From positions 81,619,501 through 81,683,500 of the forward strand of contig CM075655.1 in assembly GCA_037953625.1 (NCBI GenBank): 64,000 nt of DNA, read 5' to 3'. Position 1 is the first letter of the stretch, and the number at the start of each line of letters is the position of its first letter. This document shows, one piece after another, positions 11,254 through 21,336 of this stretch. Below the pieces are notes generated by a model. That model saw nothing but the letters and a program-made list of their open reading frames with translations, searched no databases and was not told the origin of the DNA. The translations under genes were made by a program, and so were the position numbers. The DNA is from Crotalaria pallida. Lineage: Eukaryota > Streptophyta > Magnoliopsida > Fabales > Fabaceae.

Positions 11254-11308
11254 ACTCGGTCGAATAAACCGAGCATAAAAGCTTTTTCGAAAAGATCCTT
11301 TAGAAACC

Positions 11309-12226
11309 ATGGGCTTTAATAATAACCCATTTGGAGGTGAAGGCGCTTCAATAAACTGTCCTCCACTATTTAATGGTGAAGGATATGCTTATTGGAAAGG
11401 GCCAACGAAATTTTTTTTGAAGCGATTGATATCGAAATTTGGAATGCAATTGAAAATGGACCACATATTCCTTCTACAAAAGTTAATGAAACTGTGGTTG
11501 AAAAACCTAGAGCTAGTTGGAATGATGATGATAAGAAAAAGGTACAATATGATTTGAAAGCTAAAAACATCATCACCTTCACTCTCTCTTATGATGAGTT
11601 TTTCCGTATGTCACAATGTAAGAATGCTAGGGAAATGTGGGACACACTCCAAGTCACTCATGAGGGCACTACTGAAGTTAGACGTGCTAGACTAAATTCA
11701 CTAATGCATGTGTATGAGCTTTTTCGCATGCTACCTAATGAATCAATAAATAACATGCAAAAACGTTTTACTCATATCGTAAACCATCATATTGCTCTTG
11801 GAAAAGTTTTTCTGAATTGTGAAGTTATTAACAAAGTTTTAAGATGTCTAAGAAGGGAATGACAACCGAAGGTTACCGCTATAATTGAATCAAAGGACTT
11901 GGACACAATGGACTTAGCATCCTTGTTTGGAAAATTGCAAGAGCATGAAATGGAGCTTGGAAGATTGTTTAGGCATGAAGATTTGGACAAGAAGAAGAAG
12001 GGCATTGCACTTAAAGCTAGTTCAAAGTCATTGAATGCTCAAGATGAATCTTCTCAAATAGAAGAGTCTGATTCGGAAATAGATGATGAAACTCTTGGAC
12101 TAATAGTATAGAAGTTTAGCAAATTTCTAAAGAAGAAAGGTAACTTCAATCGATTCAAACTAAAGGAATCCAAGGATAACACCTCACAGATCAAAAACCC
12201 CCAAGGACAAGATCATTTGTCATGAG
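11309..12226 (+). pseudogene. D gag, N-terminal part (copia-type gag), broken
   Basis: Starts at ATGGGCTTTAAT with the copia gag opening (PPLFNGEGYAYWK). A 1-base frameshift near 11390-11420 moves the reading to the frame starting about 11392, which continues with the UBN2-type gag core (IDIEIWNAIENG, then the region around NAREMWDTL). In-frame stops follow at 11860-11862 (TGA where Trp is usual) and 12109-12111 (TAG). The reading then runs into the first CCHC knuckle, which is split after the first Cys by solo LTR E. Gag would form the particle and bind element RNA. The breaks leave no functional product. Confidence 0.85.
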
Positions 12227-13543
12227 TGGTTTGGTTCCAATATATGATGTTTTGAGCATGATGCAGACTCCCTTTTACTAAGGATTTGGCTTGTTTCTTT
12301 AGCAAATTTAGGATTTTTAATATTAGTTTAGGAAATATTATCCGTTGAACGTTTTGATCCGTTTTGTGTTTGTTTCAGGTACTTTTAGAGCTTAATTGAA
12401 GAAAATAATTATGGAGTTGAAAAGAGGATGAAAGGATCTTGAAAATGGCGCAAGAACGGAGCGAAACGGAGTTGGAGCAGGGCTGGCACGCCCAGGCGCA
12501 CAGACCCGCACGCCCAGGCGCGTAGCCCCCGGTCAGCACCATCAGATCAGCCTGACGCGGCCAGGCGTGATGCCCTGGGCAACCAGGAACGCGCGCGTCG
12601 TTCAGGCCCAATTGGGCCACTTTCTTATCAGTTTTGCTCCAATTCAATTAGGATTAGTTTTAGACTTTAAATATAGGTTTTTCCATTAGGTTTTGTAGAC
12701 TTTTCATAGGGAAATAGAGATTAGAATAGATTTAGGATTAGAGAAGAGAGGATAGTTCTGCAATTGAGAGCAAGGAGGCAAGGCACAAGGATTGAAGATC
12801 AACATTGCTGGAGGGATCCACTTGATGATTGAAGATCTCTTGGGGGTAAATTCATTGTTGCCTATGATTATGAGTTTTTCCCATTCTTTGTATTTCTTCT
12901 TCCAATATGTATAACTGAACCTCTTGTTAGGAATAGGGTGGATTTGTATGGATCTTAATTTGGCAATTTATTTATGAATTAATGTTTTTCCTTTTAAATC
13001 AATTGTTTGACTGTGTTTTAATTACAATTCATAGAATTGACCACTCTATGTTTTGTTTGGTAATCTGAACCTTAATTGGAAGATTAGGATTTAGATTAGG
13101 CCTTTTAACCAAACAATATAATTATTCAACTCGTAGGAATAATTTTGGGTAATTGTATAACTTTTATAGACTAAAACTCACTTAAGGGATTAAGGGGTAA
13201 AGTTTAGTAAGAAACGTAATAGCCATGAGGGATCTAGCTTTTATTGTTTCTGGAGTTGTTGATTTATTGGAAAACAGATTTTCATAATTAATAACCTGAT
13301 CCTACAATGAAACCACGTTCCTAACCTTTTCCATAATTGTTTCTAAACCCTTTTTATTTTCTGTTTTGTCTCATTCTACCTTTTCTACATTCTACTCTTA
13401 AACTCAAAACCAATACAAGTTTCACATAGTAATCGCAATTAGGTGAAATAAATTAGAAACAATTTGCAATTCCTGTGGGAACGATAACTGGTCTTACTGA
13501 CTATATTACTTGTCGATCCGGTATACTTTTCGGTAATCCAACA
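12227..13543 (+). mobile_element. Element E: solo LTR inside the D gag zinc knuckle
   Basis: A 1317-bp block with TG (TGGTTTGG) and CA (ATCCAACA) ends. It is flanked by ATGAG (12222-12226) and ACGAG (13544-13548), a TSD with one transition. Removing it restores a continuous knuckle reading in D, which supports the boundaries. The 3' end (GATCCGGTATACTTTTCGG) has the look of a gypsy LTR terminus. A GC-rich patch at 12480-12600 repeats CACGCCCAGGCGC. There is no internal domain, so it is probably a solo LTR. No coding function. Confidence 0.75.
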
Positions 13544-13548
13544 ACGAG

Positions 13549-14455
13549 TGCGGGAAAGACGGACACTATAAGTCAAATTGCCCCCAAAATTCCAAGAAAG
13601 TCGATTATGACAAGAAGAAGCCCAATTACCCCAAGAGAAAGAAAGCATATATTGTATGGGATGAGCCGGAGGATGATGCAAATACAAGCACCTCGGATGA
13701 AGATGAATTGGCAAACCTATGTCTTATGTCCAAGCATGATGGAGAGACTTCCTCAAGCAATGAATCATTTGAGCAATCTAGCTCAAGGGAGGTAACCTCT
13801 AATCATGAACTTGATTCCGATTCCAATTCATGTTCTTCTCCTACTTATGATATGTTGTATGGTGCATATGTTGACATGCATAATGAACTTAAGAAGTTAG
13901 CAAAGATCAATTTAGAAAGTAAGAAACTCATTTTGAAGTATCAAGAGAAAATTTCTAAAATGTTAAAACAAATTGATGAGTTGAGACTTAAAAATGAAAC
14001 TCTTGATCTTATACATGCAATTGCAACTTTTGATTGTGCTTCAACCTCAAAGGTCACCCCTATTTGGAAAAAATGCAAGTTATATGAAAATGATTTAAAT
14101 GATTTGAAAAATAAACTTTCAACTTTCACAAAAGGGAGGAGAAATTTGAATGATTTGCTTTCTAGCCAAAGAGACAATGTAAATAAAATCGGATTAGGAT
14201 ACACCACTAAAAAGAAGAAGTCCTATAGAAAAGTTGGCGATTTTTCTAAGGTTAATTTTTCAAATAAGCCAACTTGCTTCTATTGTGGAATTTTTGGACA
14301 CACTTCAAAGTTTTGAAACATTAAAAACTATGGTGTACCTAAGAAGGATTATATTTGGATTGTCAAGGGAGAAAGTCCGGAAACTAACCAATAAGGACCC
14401 AAAATAGTTTGGGTACCTAAATCTTTAAATTAATTCAATTTGTAGGTATGCCTTC
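13549..14455 (+). pseudogene. D gag, C-terminal part, with two CCHC knuckles
   Basis: Continues gag after E. The first CCHC knuckle spans the E junction. It is followed by a basic stretch, an acidic Ser-rich linker (about 13700-13830) and a long Lys/Leu-rich segment with heptad character (about 13860-14160). A second knuckle at about 14273-14316 (CFYCGIFGHTSKF) ends in a TGA at 14314-14316 exactly where the last Cys should be. Another stop (TAA) follows at about 14392. The long charged segment between the knuckles is typical of SIRE-like gags. Confidence 0.8.
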
Positions 14456-14687
14456 GAACCAAGGATAAAAGGTGTTATCTTGATAGTGGATTTTCAAGGC
14501 ATATGACGGGTGATCGGTCCCACTTCATTGAGCTTACTACCAAGGTGAGAAGGGTCACGTCACATATGGTGATAACAACAAAGGAAGGATACTCGACATT
14601 AGTAACATTTCTAATCTTGTAATTGATAATGTTCTATACGTAGAAGGCTTAGAACATTACTTGTTAAGTATAAGTCAATGATGCGAT
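14445..14687 (+). pseudogene. D aspartic protease remnant
   Basis: A retropepsin of the copia polyprotein. The active-site triad DSG is readable at 14482-14490 within YLDSGFSRHMTGD, the usual copia context. The frame is lost further on, between about 14540 and 14690, by at least one indel. It would cleave Gag-Pol; here it is decayed. Confidence 0.75.
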
Positions 14688-15466
14688 ATGGGCAATAATG
14701 TCACTTTTACCTCCGATGTATGCTTAATTAAAAGTGACGTAGATCAAATCATTAAATTTGTAGGGAAGCGTTCTAATAACACGTATTTAGTTGATTTAGA
14801 TGAGATAACCTCCTTGATTTCTACTTGTTTTAAAACCAATGATTATGAGGTTAGACTTTGGCATAGGAGAATAGCACATGTTAATGTAAATCAACTAAAC
14901 AAGCTACAGTGCAAAGACCTAGTAATTGGCCTACCAAAAATGAAATTTCAACTTGACGGTGTTAGCGATCCATGTAAGAAATGCAAACAAGTCAAAAACT
15001 CTTTTAAACCTAAAAAGGTGATTAGCACAACAAAATCATTGGAGTTGATCCGCATGGATTTGTTTGGCCCATCACAAGTTAGAAGTTTTGGTGGAAATAA
15101 CTATGGATTTGTTATGGTAGATGACTTTACGCGATTTACATGGACATTGTTTCTATCTGCTAAAAATGAAACTTATAAATGTTTTAAAAAGTTTGCCAAA
15201 CTCATCCAAAATCAATTAAATTTAAAAATTGTGGCTATTAGAAGTGACCATGGTGGTGAGTTTGAAAATTCTAAATTTGATGCTTTTTGTGAAAAGTTTG
15301 GGATTGATCATCAATATTCAGCCCCTAGAACTCCGGAGCAAAATGTAGTTGTAGAGAGAAAGAATCGTGTTTTGGAGGAACTTACTAGGACTATACTCAA
15401 AGAGTCTAAAGTTCCCTTTTATTTCTGAGCCGACGCGGTTAACACTGCTTGTTACGTCATTAATCA
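14688..15466 (+). pseudogene. D integrase, N-terminal and core part
   Basis: GAG-pre-integrase zinc region (LWHRRIAHVNVNQLNKLQ, then a CKKC pair) followed by the rve core. The catalytic acids are visible as RMDLFGP, RSDHGGEFEN and the Glu in NVVVERKNR. TGA at 15426-15428 replaces a residue that is normally Trp. Element C then interrupts the core after the ACYVIN region. The gene resumes in frame at 44245. Integrase would insert the cDNA; this copy is dead. Confidence 0.9.
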
Positions 15467-15997
15467 TGTGATGTCCTAGACGGTGAGGTCCTCCAAGGGT
15501 TAGGGAAGAAGACCTTCAAAGGAACCTCTGTCTAGGGTTTCTGTGTGATGTTTGGTGGGAGTCCTCAAGTGGCTAAGGAGAGAGCCAAGAAGTAACCCTA
15601 ATCACTGGTGTGTGAGGGTGATAATTAGGGTTAGAGGACGTACCTGAGCCCCATGTAGTACGGAGCTACTTATAGGGGGGAGCTGGTTGCCCTAATGGGC
15701 TTGCTTTAGGCCCAAATAGGGCCAGCCTGTACTGAGCTATGAGTGGATGAGCTGTCCTTGTGGATAAGGTGAGACACGTCATCCTATCCTTGGTGTCGGA
15801 CTCTGAGGGAGGTGTCGGACTTGGGGAGGTGTCTGACAGGGAAGTCGGACCTCGGTAGGAGTATGAGGTCGACCCGTATCTGGTATCTGTTCGGCCGTTG
15901 AGCCTTGAGCGCGGCCCAGCACACAGAGGGCTTCTTATAGGGCCGTGAGGCCTTAAGCGAGGGTTTTGATGATCTCGGCTAGGCTGAGTCCACCACA
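15467..15997 (-). repeat. 3' LTR of element C (531 bp)
   Basis: On the minus strand it reads TGTGGTGGACTCAG to GGACATCACA. It has exactly the same length as the 5' copy. A TATA-like TATAAGTA on the minus strand lies at about 15668-15675. Confidence 0.92.
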
Positions 15998-16140
15998 TAA
16001 TCCCCCCCGCTCGGTCAAGGCTATCTGAGCCTTGTTCCGAGGTCTTAGTTTAGGTCCTTTTCCCAAATCCACCACGTAAGAGCCGAGTTCACCACATAAG
16101 CCCCCCAGCTCGGTCAAGGCTATTCATGCCTTGTTCCGAG
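15998..16140 (-). repeat. C polypurine tract and a second, tandem LTR-end plus PPT copy
   Basis: On the minus strand the PPT GAGCGGGGGGATTA abuts the 3' LTR at 15998. About 95 bp further in, at 16085-16140, the same arrangement recurs: the LTR-start motif TGTGGTGAACTCGG preceded by GAGCTGGGGGGCTTA, and the same flank (GGAACAAGGC). The LTR tip with its PPT has therefore been duplicated in tandem. Confidence 0.75.
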
Positions 16141-17003
16141 GTTCTAGGGAGTTTGGACGACGGGTTGTTGAGAGTTGGATCCAGCTGTCTCTGAGATGTC
16201 CTTTCATCATGATGGAGCAGGTCTGAAAATTGTCCTTTCCCCTGCTCCGAAATGGCGCTTGCCCTTTCCAGATCTGACACGTGTCAGGAATTGTACCTAA
16301 CGAAGCGTCGCCATTACTACGACGTTGCTCGAGGTCCGTGATTCCAGTTACTCTTCGCCACATGTCTTCGTGTGTGTGGCTACATGCTGGGTTGGGCCTC
16401 TTGGGCCAGACCCATATTTCGAAAGTGGGGGGAAAACGGTTTCCCTTCTCCTTCTTTGACTCAAAACTGTCCCTCTTTCTCTCTCCAGTGGTTACCCATT
16501 CTCTGCAAACTCGTTTCCCTTCTCTCCCTTATCGAATTCCTCTTCCTCGAAGGCAAACCGTTTCTCCTTTTCTCTTCATTCGAAACCATTCCTTCCTCTT
16601 CTACAGAATCCTTTTCTTGGAAACGCTTCTTCTTCTCTGTACTTCGCCTTTTTCCTTTTCAGCAGAGGATCGCTTGAACTTGCAAGCTCTATCCTCCTTC
16701 ATGTTCATCTTTCAAGTTCATACTTTTAAGGTATTGGTCTCTTTCTTGTTTCTTCTTCTTCGTCATTGCCTTTTCTTATTTGTTTACTGTTTCACGATTC
16801 ATAAGGGAGGGATTGGTATTTTTGGTTTTTATTTCTATGAAATGGGGTGCTTTTTCTGGGTTTTGGGTTTGTGATCTTGGGGATTGATATTGGGAGTCTC
16901 TGGTGTTTCTGGGTTTGGGGTGCTTTGGGTTTTTTGGAGGGTTTTTGATACTTGTTTTTTGTTTTTATTTTTCATAAAAACTAGAGAAGTGGATTGGGGA
17001 AAT

Positions 17004-19352
17004 ATGAGTAGGGAATGGTTTAGGAAATGGGTAGGGGTAGTCTCCCTGTCTTCGAGCAGTAGTGAGGAGGAGGACGGCTCTTCCTCCTCGTCCTGCTCCT
17101 CCACTGAGGTGGACGAGGCGCTTCATCGCCATAAGGAGTATAGGCGTAGATATGAGAGACAAACCCTGGATGTCGATCCCCTTGAGGTCGTCTATCCTCG
17201 GGACTGGGAAGAGCAGAGGGAATGGGTGCGACAATACGCCTGGGCCGAGTTCGTTGATGGTAGAGAACGCGCTGACTTTGAGAGGATGGAAAGAGAGAGG
17301 GTTTACGCCCAGGGGGTTCCTGTGGTAGAGGGGAGATGCTCGCCCCTCGGAACAACTTCGAGGGGGTTTTCTGGGGGGTTATTTTTTGTAACCCGTAAGA
17401 CTAACATCGAGCTCCCCTGTTCTTCCACAGGTACCATGCCACCCAGAAAGTGCGTCAGTCGACCTGAGCTTTATCCTGCGCCTTTCGACGCCGATCAGTA
17501 TGCGTGGGTCGACGTGGAGCCCAAAGGAGTTCGGTCTAGCTTTTGCTCCGAGGACAAGCTTGCCAAGGTGAAGAGCGCCGTGCTGCCTTGCCCAGGGGAC
17601 GCCACCGGGACTTCTTACGAAGTACTCCCCTGTTCGGCAAATGACAGGATATGTAGCCGAACTGATAATAATTCCTTCTTCTTTTATGCCGATCTAATAC
17701 ACAACCTCGGCGTGACCCTCCCGTTCACCGATCTAGAAATGAGGCTCTTGAACGAGCTTGGACTGGCTCCTTCACAACTTCACCCCAATACTTGGTCGTT
17801 TCTCCGAGCATTTCAAAAGTACTATGGAGCCAAGGGGTTGGTTTGTACGGTTCGGCTCTTCCTGTGGATGTACAACCCGTTCGTCAGCAACAAGGACGGG
17901 GTTACTGGTCGCCTTTGGGTATCGGCTAAGGCCCGAGCTCACTGTGGGTTATTCGGCATGTTCACCGATTCTTGGAAACATTTTAAACCCAAGTTTTTTA
18001 AGTACAAGTATGTTGGAACGGGGCTTCCTTGGTTTCGGTCCGAGACGGGTCCGAGGTTCCCTTTGGAGTGGACCCCGGAGTTCTTCAATCGTCATATCAG
18101 CATGCCCCAGCGGTGGTCGGGCGCAACACTTGACGCCGATGAGGCTGTAACGGCCCACCACTTCCAAACTGAGTACCGGGCTCGGAAATTCCAGCTCGAT
18201 ATTGGAGTTTTCATGAAGTGCCCTGACAACGAAGTCTTGACCAAAATTGGTAATTAACTTTACCCTTACACTTGTATATTTTCTTTTAACTTCCTTACTA
18301 ATTTTTCTTTGTTATTTTGCTTTCAGACGAACACTGGTCCGATATGTCGTCGAAGGCATTGAAACTTGCAATGGCAGCTCGGAAGAGGCAGAGGACCGAC
18401 AGCCCTTCTAGTAACACAGTTCCTGTCGAGGTCTCGACTGATACAGCTTCAATTGACTCGGCTCCGATCCATCCTACTCCTCCTGCGGTGGTTATTGCCC
18501 CACCTCCTCCTCAATCTCCAAGTCCGAGTGCCGAGGTGGTCATTGCTGCGGATACCCCGCCTTCATCGAGCGGTCCGAGGAGGGGAACTGATATTCTCTC
18601 GAGGCCGCCGACCACCATCGCCAAGCCTACGGTTAAAGATGCTCTCCTAAAGATGTCGGGAGCAGAGTGGAAAAAGATGGCCGAGGAGATGGCTTGTCAA
18701 CTGAAGAGGGCAACAACCATGTTCAATGTGTTGGCCGAGGTCTCTGATGATGTGGCCGAGGGGGTGTCTCCTGCCAAGAAGAAGGCTCGGTCCGACCTGG
18801 CGGCCGAGGTGGCTGATCTTAGGAATAGAAAAAATTCCGCTGATCAGAAACTGGCCGAGCTGGAAGAGAAGCATCGCCAGCAGGTGGAGGAACTTCTGAA
18901 AAAAAATGAAGAGGCCGTGGCCGAAATAAGGAGGAAGCTCGGAAGTCGGAGGAGGCAGCTAAGGTGGCAGCCAAGGAGGATGGTCGGCAGGAGGGCCTGG
19001 CCGAGGCTGAAAAGGTGAGGTCCATGCTGAGAAAGAGGGCTGCTCAAGCACTTAAGCACAAGATTGCGGCGTTCGAGGCCGAATTTGACTTTGAGAAGGG
19101 GGAGGTAAAATCTTTGCCAGTGCCGTGGAGCAGATCCTCCACTTGAACCAAGGGCTCTGAATTTGAGTCGTCGGCGCAAGTGCCGGGTTCGGGGTACATA
19201 ATGGGAAGATGGTGGAATGGGATAGGGATGGGGCCGAGGTTGACCTCGACCAACCTGAGGAGAACCTTCCCAATCCCTTGGTGGAGAAACCGGATGAGGA
19301 GTTCAACCCGAGCTCGGTTGTCCTTTCTGATGTGGAAGATGAAGCAGCATAA
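17004..19352 (+). pseudogene. C antisense ORF: gypsy-type transposase-like protein (PF04195-like), with intron
   Basis: Plus-strand gene antisense to C. Translation can start at ATG 17004 (MSREWFRKW), after a pyrimidine-rich leader from about 16440. An acidic Ser/Glu-rich N-terminus precedes the conserved domain (about 17690-18190; core around LGVTLPFTDLEMRLL and LAPSQLHPNTW), which resembles the family named putative gypsy type transposon. An intron at 18250-18326 (GT..AG, 77 bp) keeps the frame. The next exon is Pro-rich, then coiled-coil (about 18640-19090). A frameshift near 18940 and at least one more near 19110 break it. The usual acidic C-terminus ends at TAA 19350-19352. Antisense ORFs at this place are known in Tat-lineage elements; their role is not established. 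Confidence 0.75.
18250..18326 (+). other. Intron of the C antisense ORF
   Basis: Donor G|GTAATT and acceptor TTTCAG|AC. It is T-rich and 77 bp long, a typical plant intron. Splicing joins codons in phase (an Asp codon spans the junction). Without splicing a stop follows at once. Confidence 0.75.
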
Positions 19353-19445
19353 GTCCCTTATGCTGGGCAGCTTGCGACTTGTTTATGTTCTTGTAACATA
19401 TTTGACAACGTTTATTTTGCTGATTGTGTACAACATTTTCTTTTT

Positions 19446-19918
19446 ATGCAAGTTCTTTTCAGTTTAACTTGTTGCATGTTGATCTTTTTATGCAAGTTTT
19501 ATATTTTAACTTGTTGCATACGTATAGAGTCCGGGGTCATTTTTATGCAAGTTTTTTCTCTAACTTTTTGCATGAATGCGAGTTTATTTAACTTGTTGCA
19601 CGTTTATTCTTTAGACCTCGGATCCGAACCCGTCTTCAGAAATGCAAGTTATCTTCTGTTTAACTTGTTGCATACTCATGCTGTCCGAGGTCACTTTTAT
19701 GCAAGTTCTTTCTTTGACTTGTTGCACAAATGCGAGTTTTATTTAATAAACTCATTGCATGTTTGCCAAGGATACCTCGGATCCGAGCTTGACTCGATGT
19801 CGGATTATCAAGTGAATTTACGCTGTAAAAACGTAAGTCTTTGAGACTTGTTGCGTTTTGTTTAAATAACCAAGTAAAAATGTTTTTGAGAATACAAGTC
19901 CTTTTTGACTTGTTGTAT
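19446..19918. repeat. Array of nine imperfect hairpins behind the C antisense ORF
   Basis: Units share a left arm ATGCAAGTT and a right arm AACTTGTTGCAT, with 3 extra bases in the right arm. Positions: 19446-19477, 19490-19519, 19545-19573, 19576-19600, 19642-19673, 19699-19726, 19730-19760, 19831-19856 and 19892-19918. Loops are short and T-rich. Several units vary in both arms together (for example ATGCGAGTTT with AAACTCATTGCAT, or ATACAAGTC with GACTTGTTGTAT). The array starts about 95 bp after the end of the ORF. Confidence 0.85.
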
Positions 19919-20487
19919 TCGGATTTGATCGGATTTAAAAAATTCGGCATAAAACTTAATTATGTTGAGCTCGGACAACTCAGTAAGTGCAGTAATCTTA
20001 TAAGTTTTCCTCTGAAAAAAGGTACTGTATATAAGGGCATATGGTAGGGATCTCGGATTCACCCACCTTAGCCGAGGTGGGTGTCCTCGTCCCCGATGTG
20101 AAAGAGATTGCTGAGTGAAGTTATGTGAGAACATTTCACAGCAAGCTGTACTTTACCGGGTGTCCCTTGTACACTGTGCATATGAGCCGATCTTATCTAG
20201 AAGACGTTGGCTGTACATAGCGCCATGCAACATTTAGGTGGCTAGTGCTAAATGAGAAGCTAGTACGTACGTATATAAAACTGTGGCACTTGAGTATGAG
20301 CAAGTTTGTACTTTTCATTAATCATAGACATGAGTACATTGCCTTTAGGGGAATTGAAAAAGTGAATATATCACAATGGGACAGAATGTGACTAAAGGAA
20401 GCGAATGTAAAAACATGAACAGAAATTTAAAATTAAACCTAAACTTTAGCTGGTGGTGTTGGTGACTGCTGATGATTTTCGAGGCAA

Positions 20488-21336
20488 ACCTAACTGAAGT
20501 AGGTTCTCGGTTTTGCGATGTTTCGGGAATTCCTGAGCTCGGTTCCTTCCAGAGTTTCTAGTTTGTGTGCCCCATAGTATGTTTTTGAGATGCCTCTGTT
20601 GGGGTTTTCTTGGTTCTGAGCACATTTTCCTTCCCTTCAAATCTCATGACCAATATCTGCTCTTCGGAGCACGAGGTCTCCGAGCACAGTTTTGTTGTCT
20701 TGGTTGACTAGCCTTTCCTTCGCTATCTTCTTCTGAGCAGAGGTGGCTTCTCGGACCTCCTCGGCCAGTATCGGATCCTTGTTCTCAACCTCGGGCCTAT
20801 CCCTCCTTCGGAAGGTATGAAACCTTCGTTCGAAGGGGATGACAGGATTGGTCTGGTAGTGCCCGACCGAGGAGGACCGATGAGGGATGCCGCGGTTCTC
20901 GGCCGATACTTGGAAATTGGCAGCCTTACAAAATGCAATGTTTTTCATCCTGAAACACCAGAGCTCAGGACCTCGGCTTAAGGAATGAATGGGGAACTCG
21001 CTTCGACCCTCACCTCGGGACAAAACCAAGGTGAGGGCAGGATCACCGACAGTTGAATAAATGAAAAGATTCTCCCGCTGGGGAGGGCTGGAGAGAACTA
21101 GAAGGGAAGAGAGATTTTCCTTAATTGCACCTTGGATTTCTTGAGGGAGGTTGGTACCTACTTTGACGGCCTTGCTAGAAGGGTCGAGGGGGATTTTTGA
21201 CCATCCCCCTCGAGGGGAGGACCTAAAAACATCTTGCATGACCTGAACATCAGCCAATAGAACTCTCCCTTTGGCCAATGTCTGATCGGTGAGCTCTTTC
21301 TGTTTCTTTTTTACTTCCCGTAGGCTCGCGTTGTAG
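20488..21336 (-). pseudogene. C pol remnant (protease end, RT start, RNase H and integrase scraps)
   Basis: Continues C from the A insertion. The minus strand first shows the stretch after the protease (NASLREVKKKQKEL), then the start of the RT module (KVGTNLPQEIQGAIKENL). It jumps directly to RNase H-like sequence (ENLFIYSTVGDPALTLVL, FPIHSLSRGPEL) and then to an integrase C-terminal piece (GDLVLRRADIG). In another frame it ends with a typical Tat pol terminus (KPRTYFS and a stop at about 20488). Only about 0.85 kb of an expected 4 kb or more is left, so RT palm and integrase core are deleted. Confidence 0.75.

Noticed and set aside
12224..13550. Alternative ends for E using GAGTG as TSD
   Set aside because: That choice gives ends without TG..CA. 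The A(T/C)GAG choice gives TG..CA ends and the same host reading.
16281..16874. 197-codon ORF upstream of the C antisense gene
   Set aside because: Hydrophobic Phe/Leu-rich translation of a pyrimidine-rich leader; no conserved domain.
19446..19918. CRISPR-like array (regular repeats and spacers)
   Set aside because: Eukaryotic transposon context, repeats are imperfect and self-complementary, spacers are irregular, and no cas genes are present.
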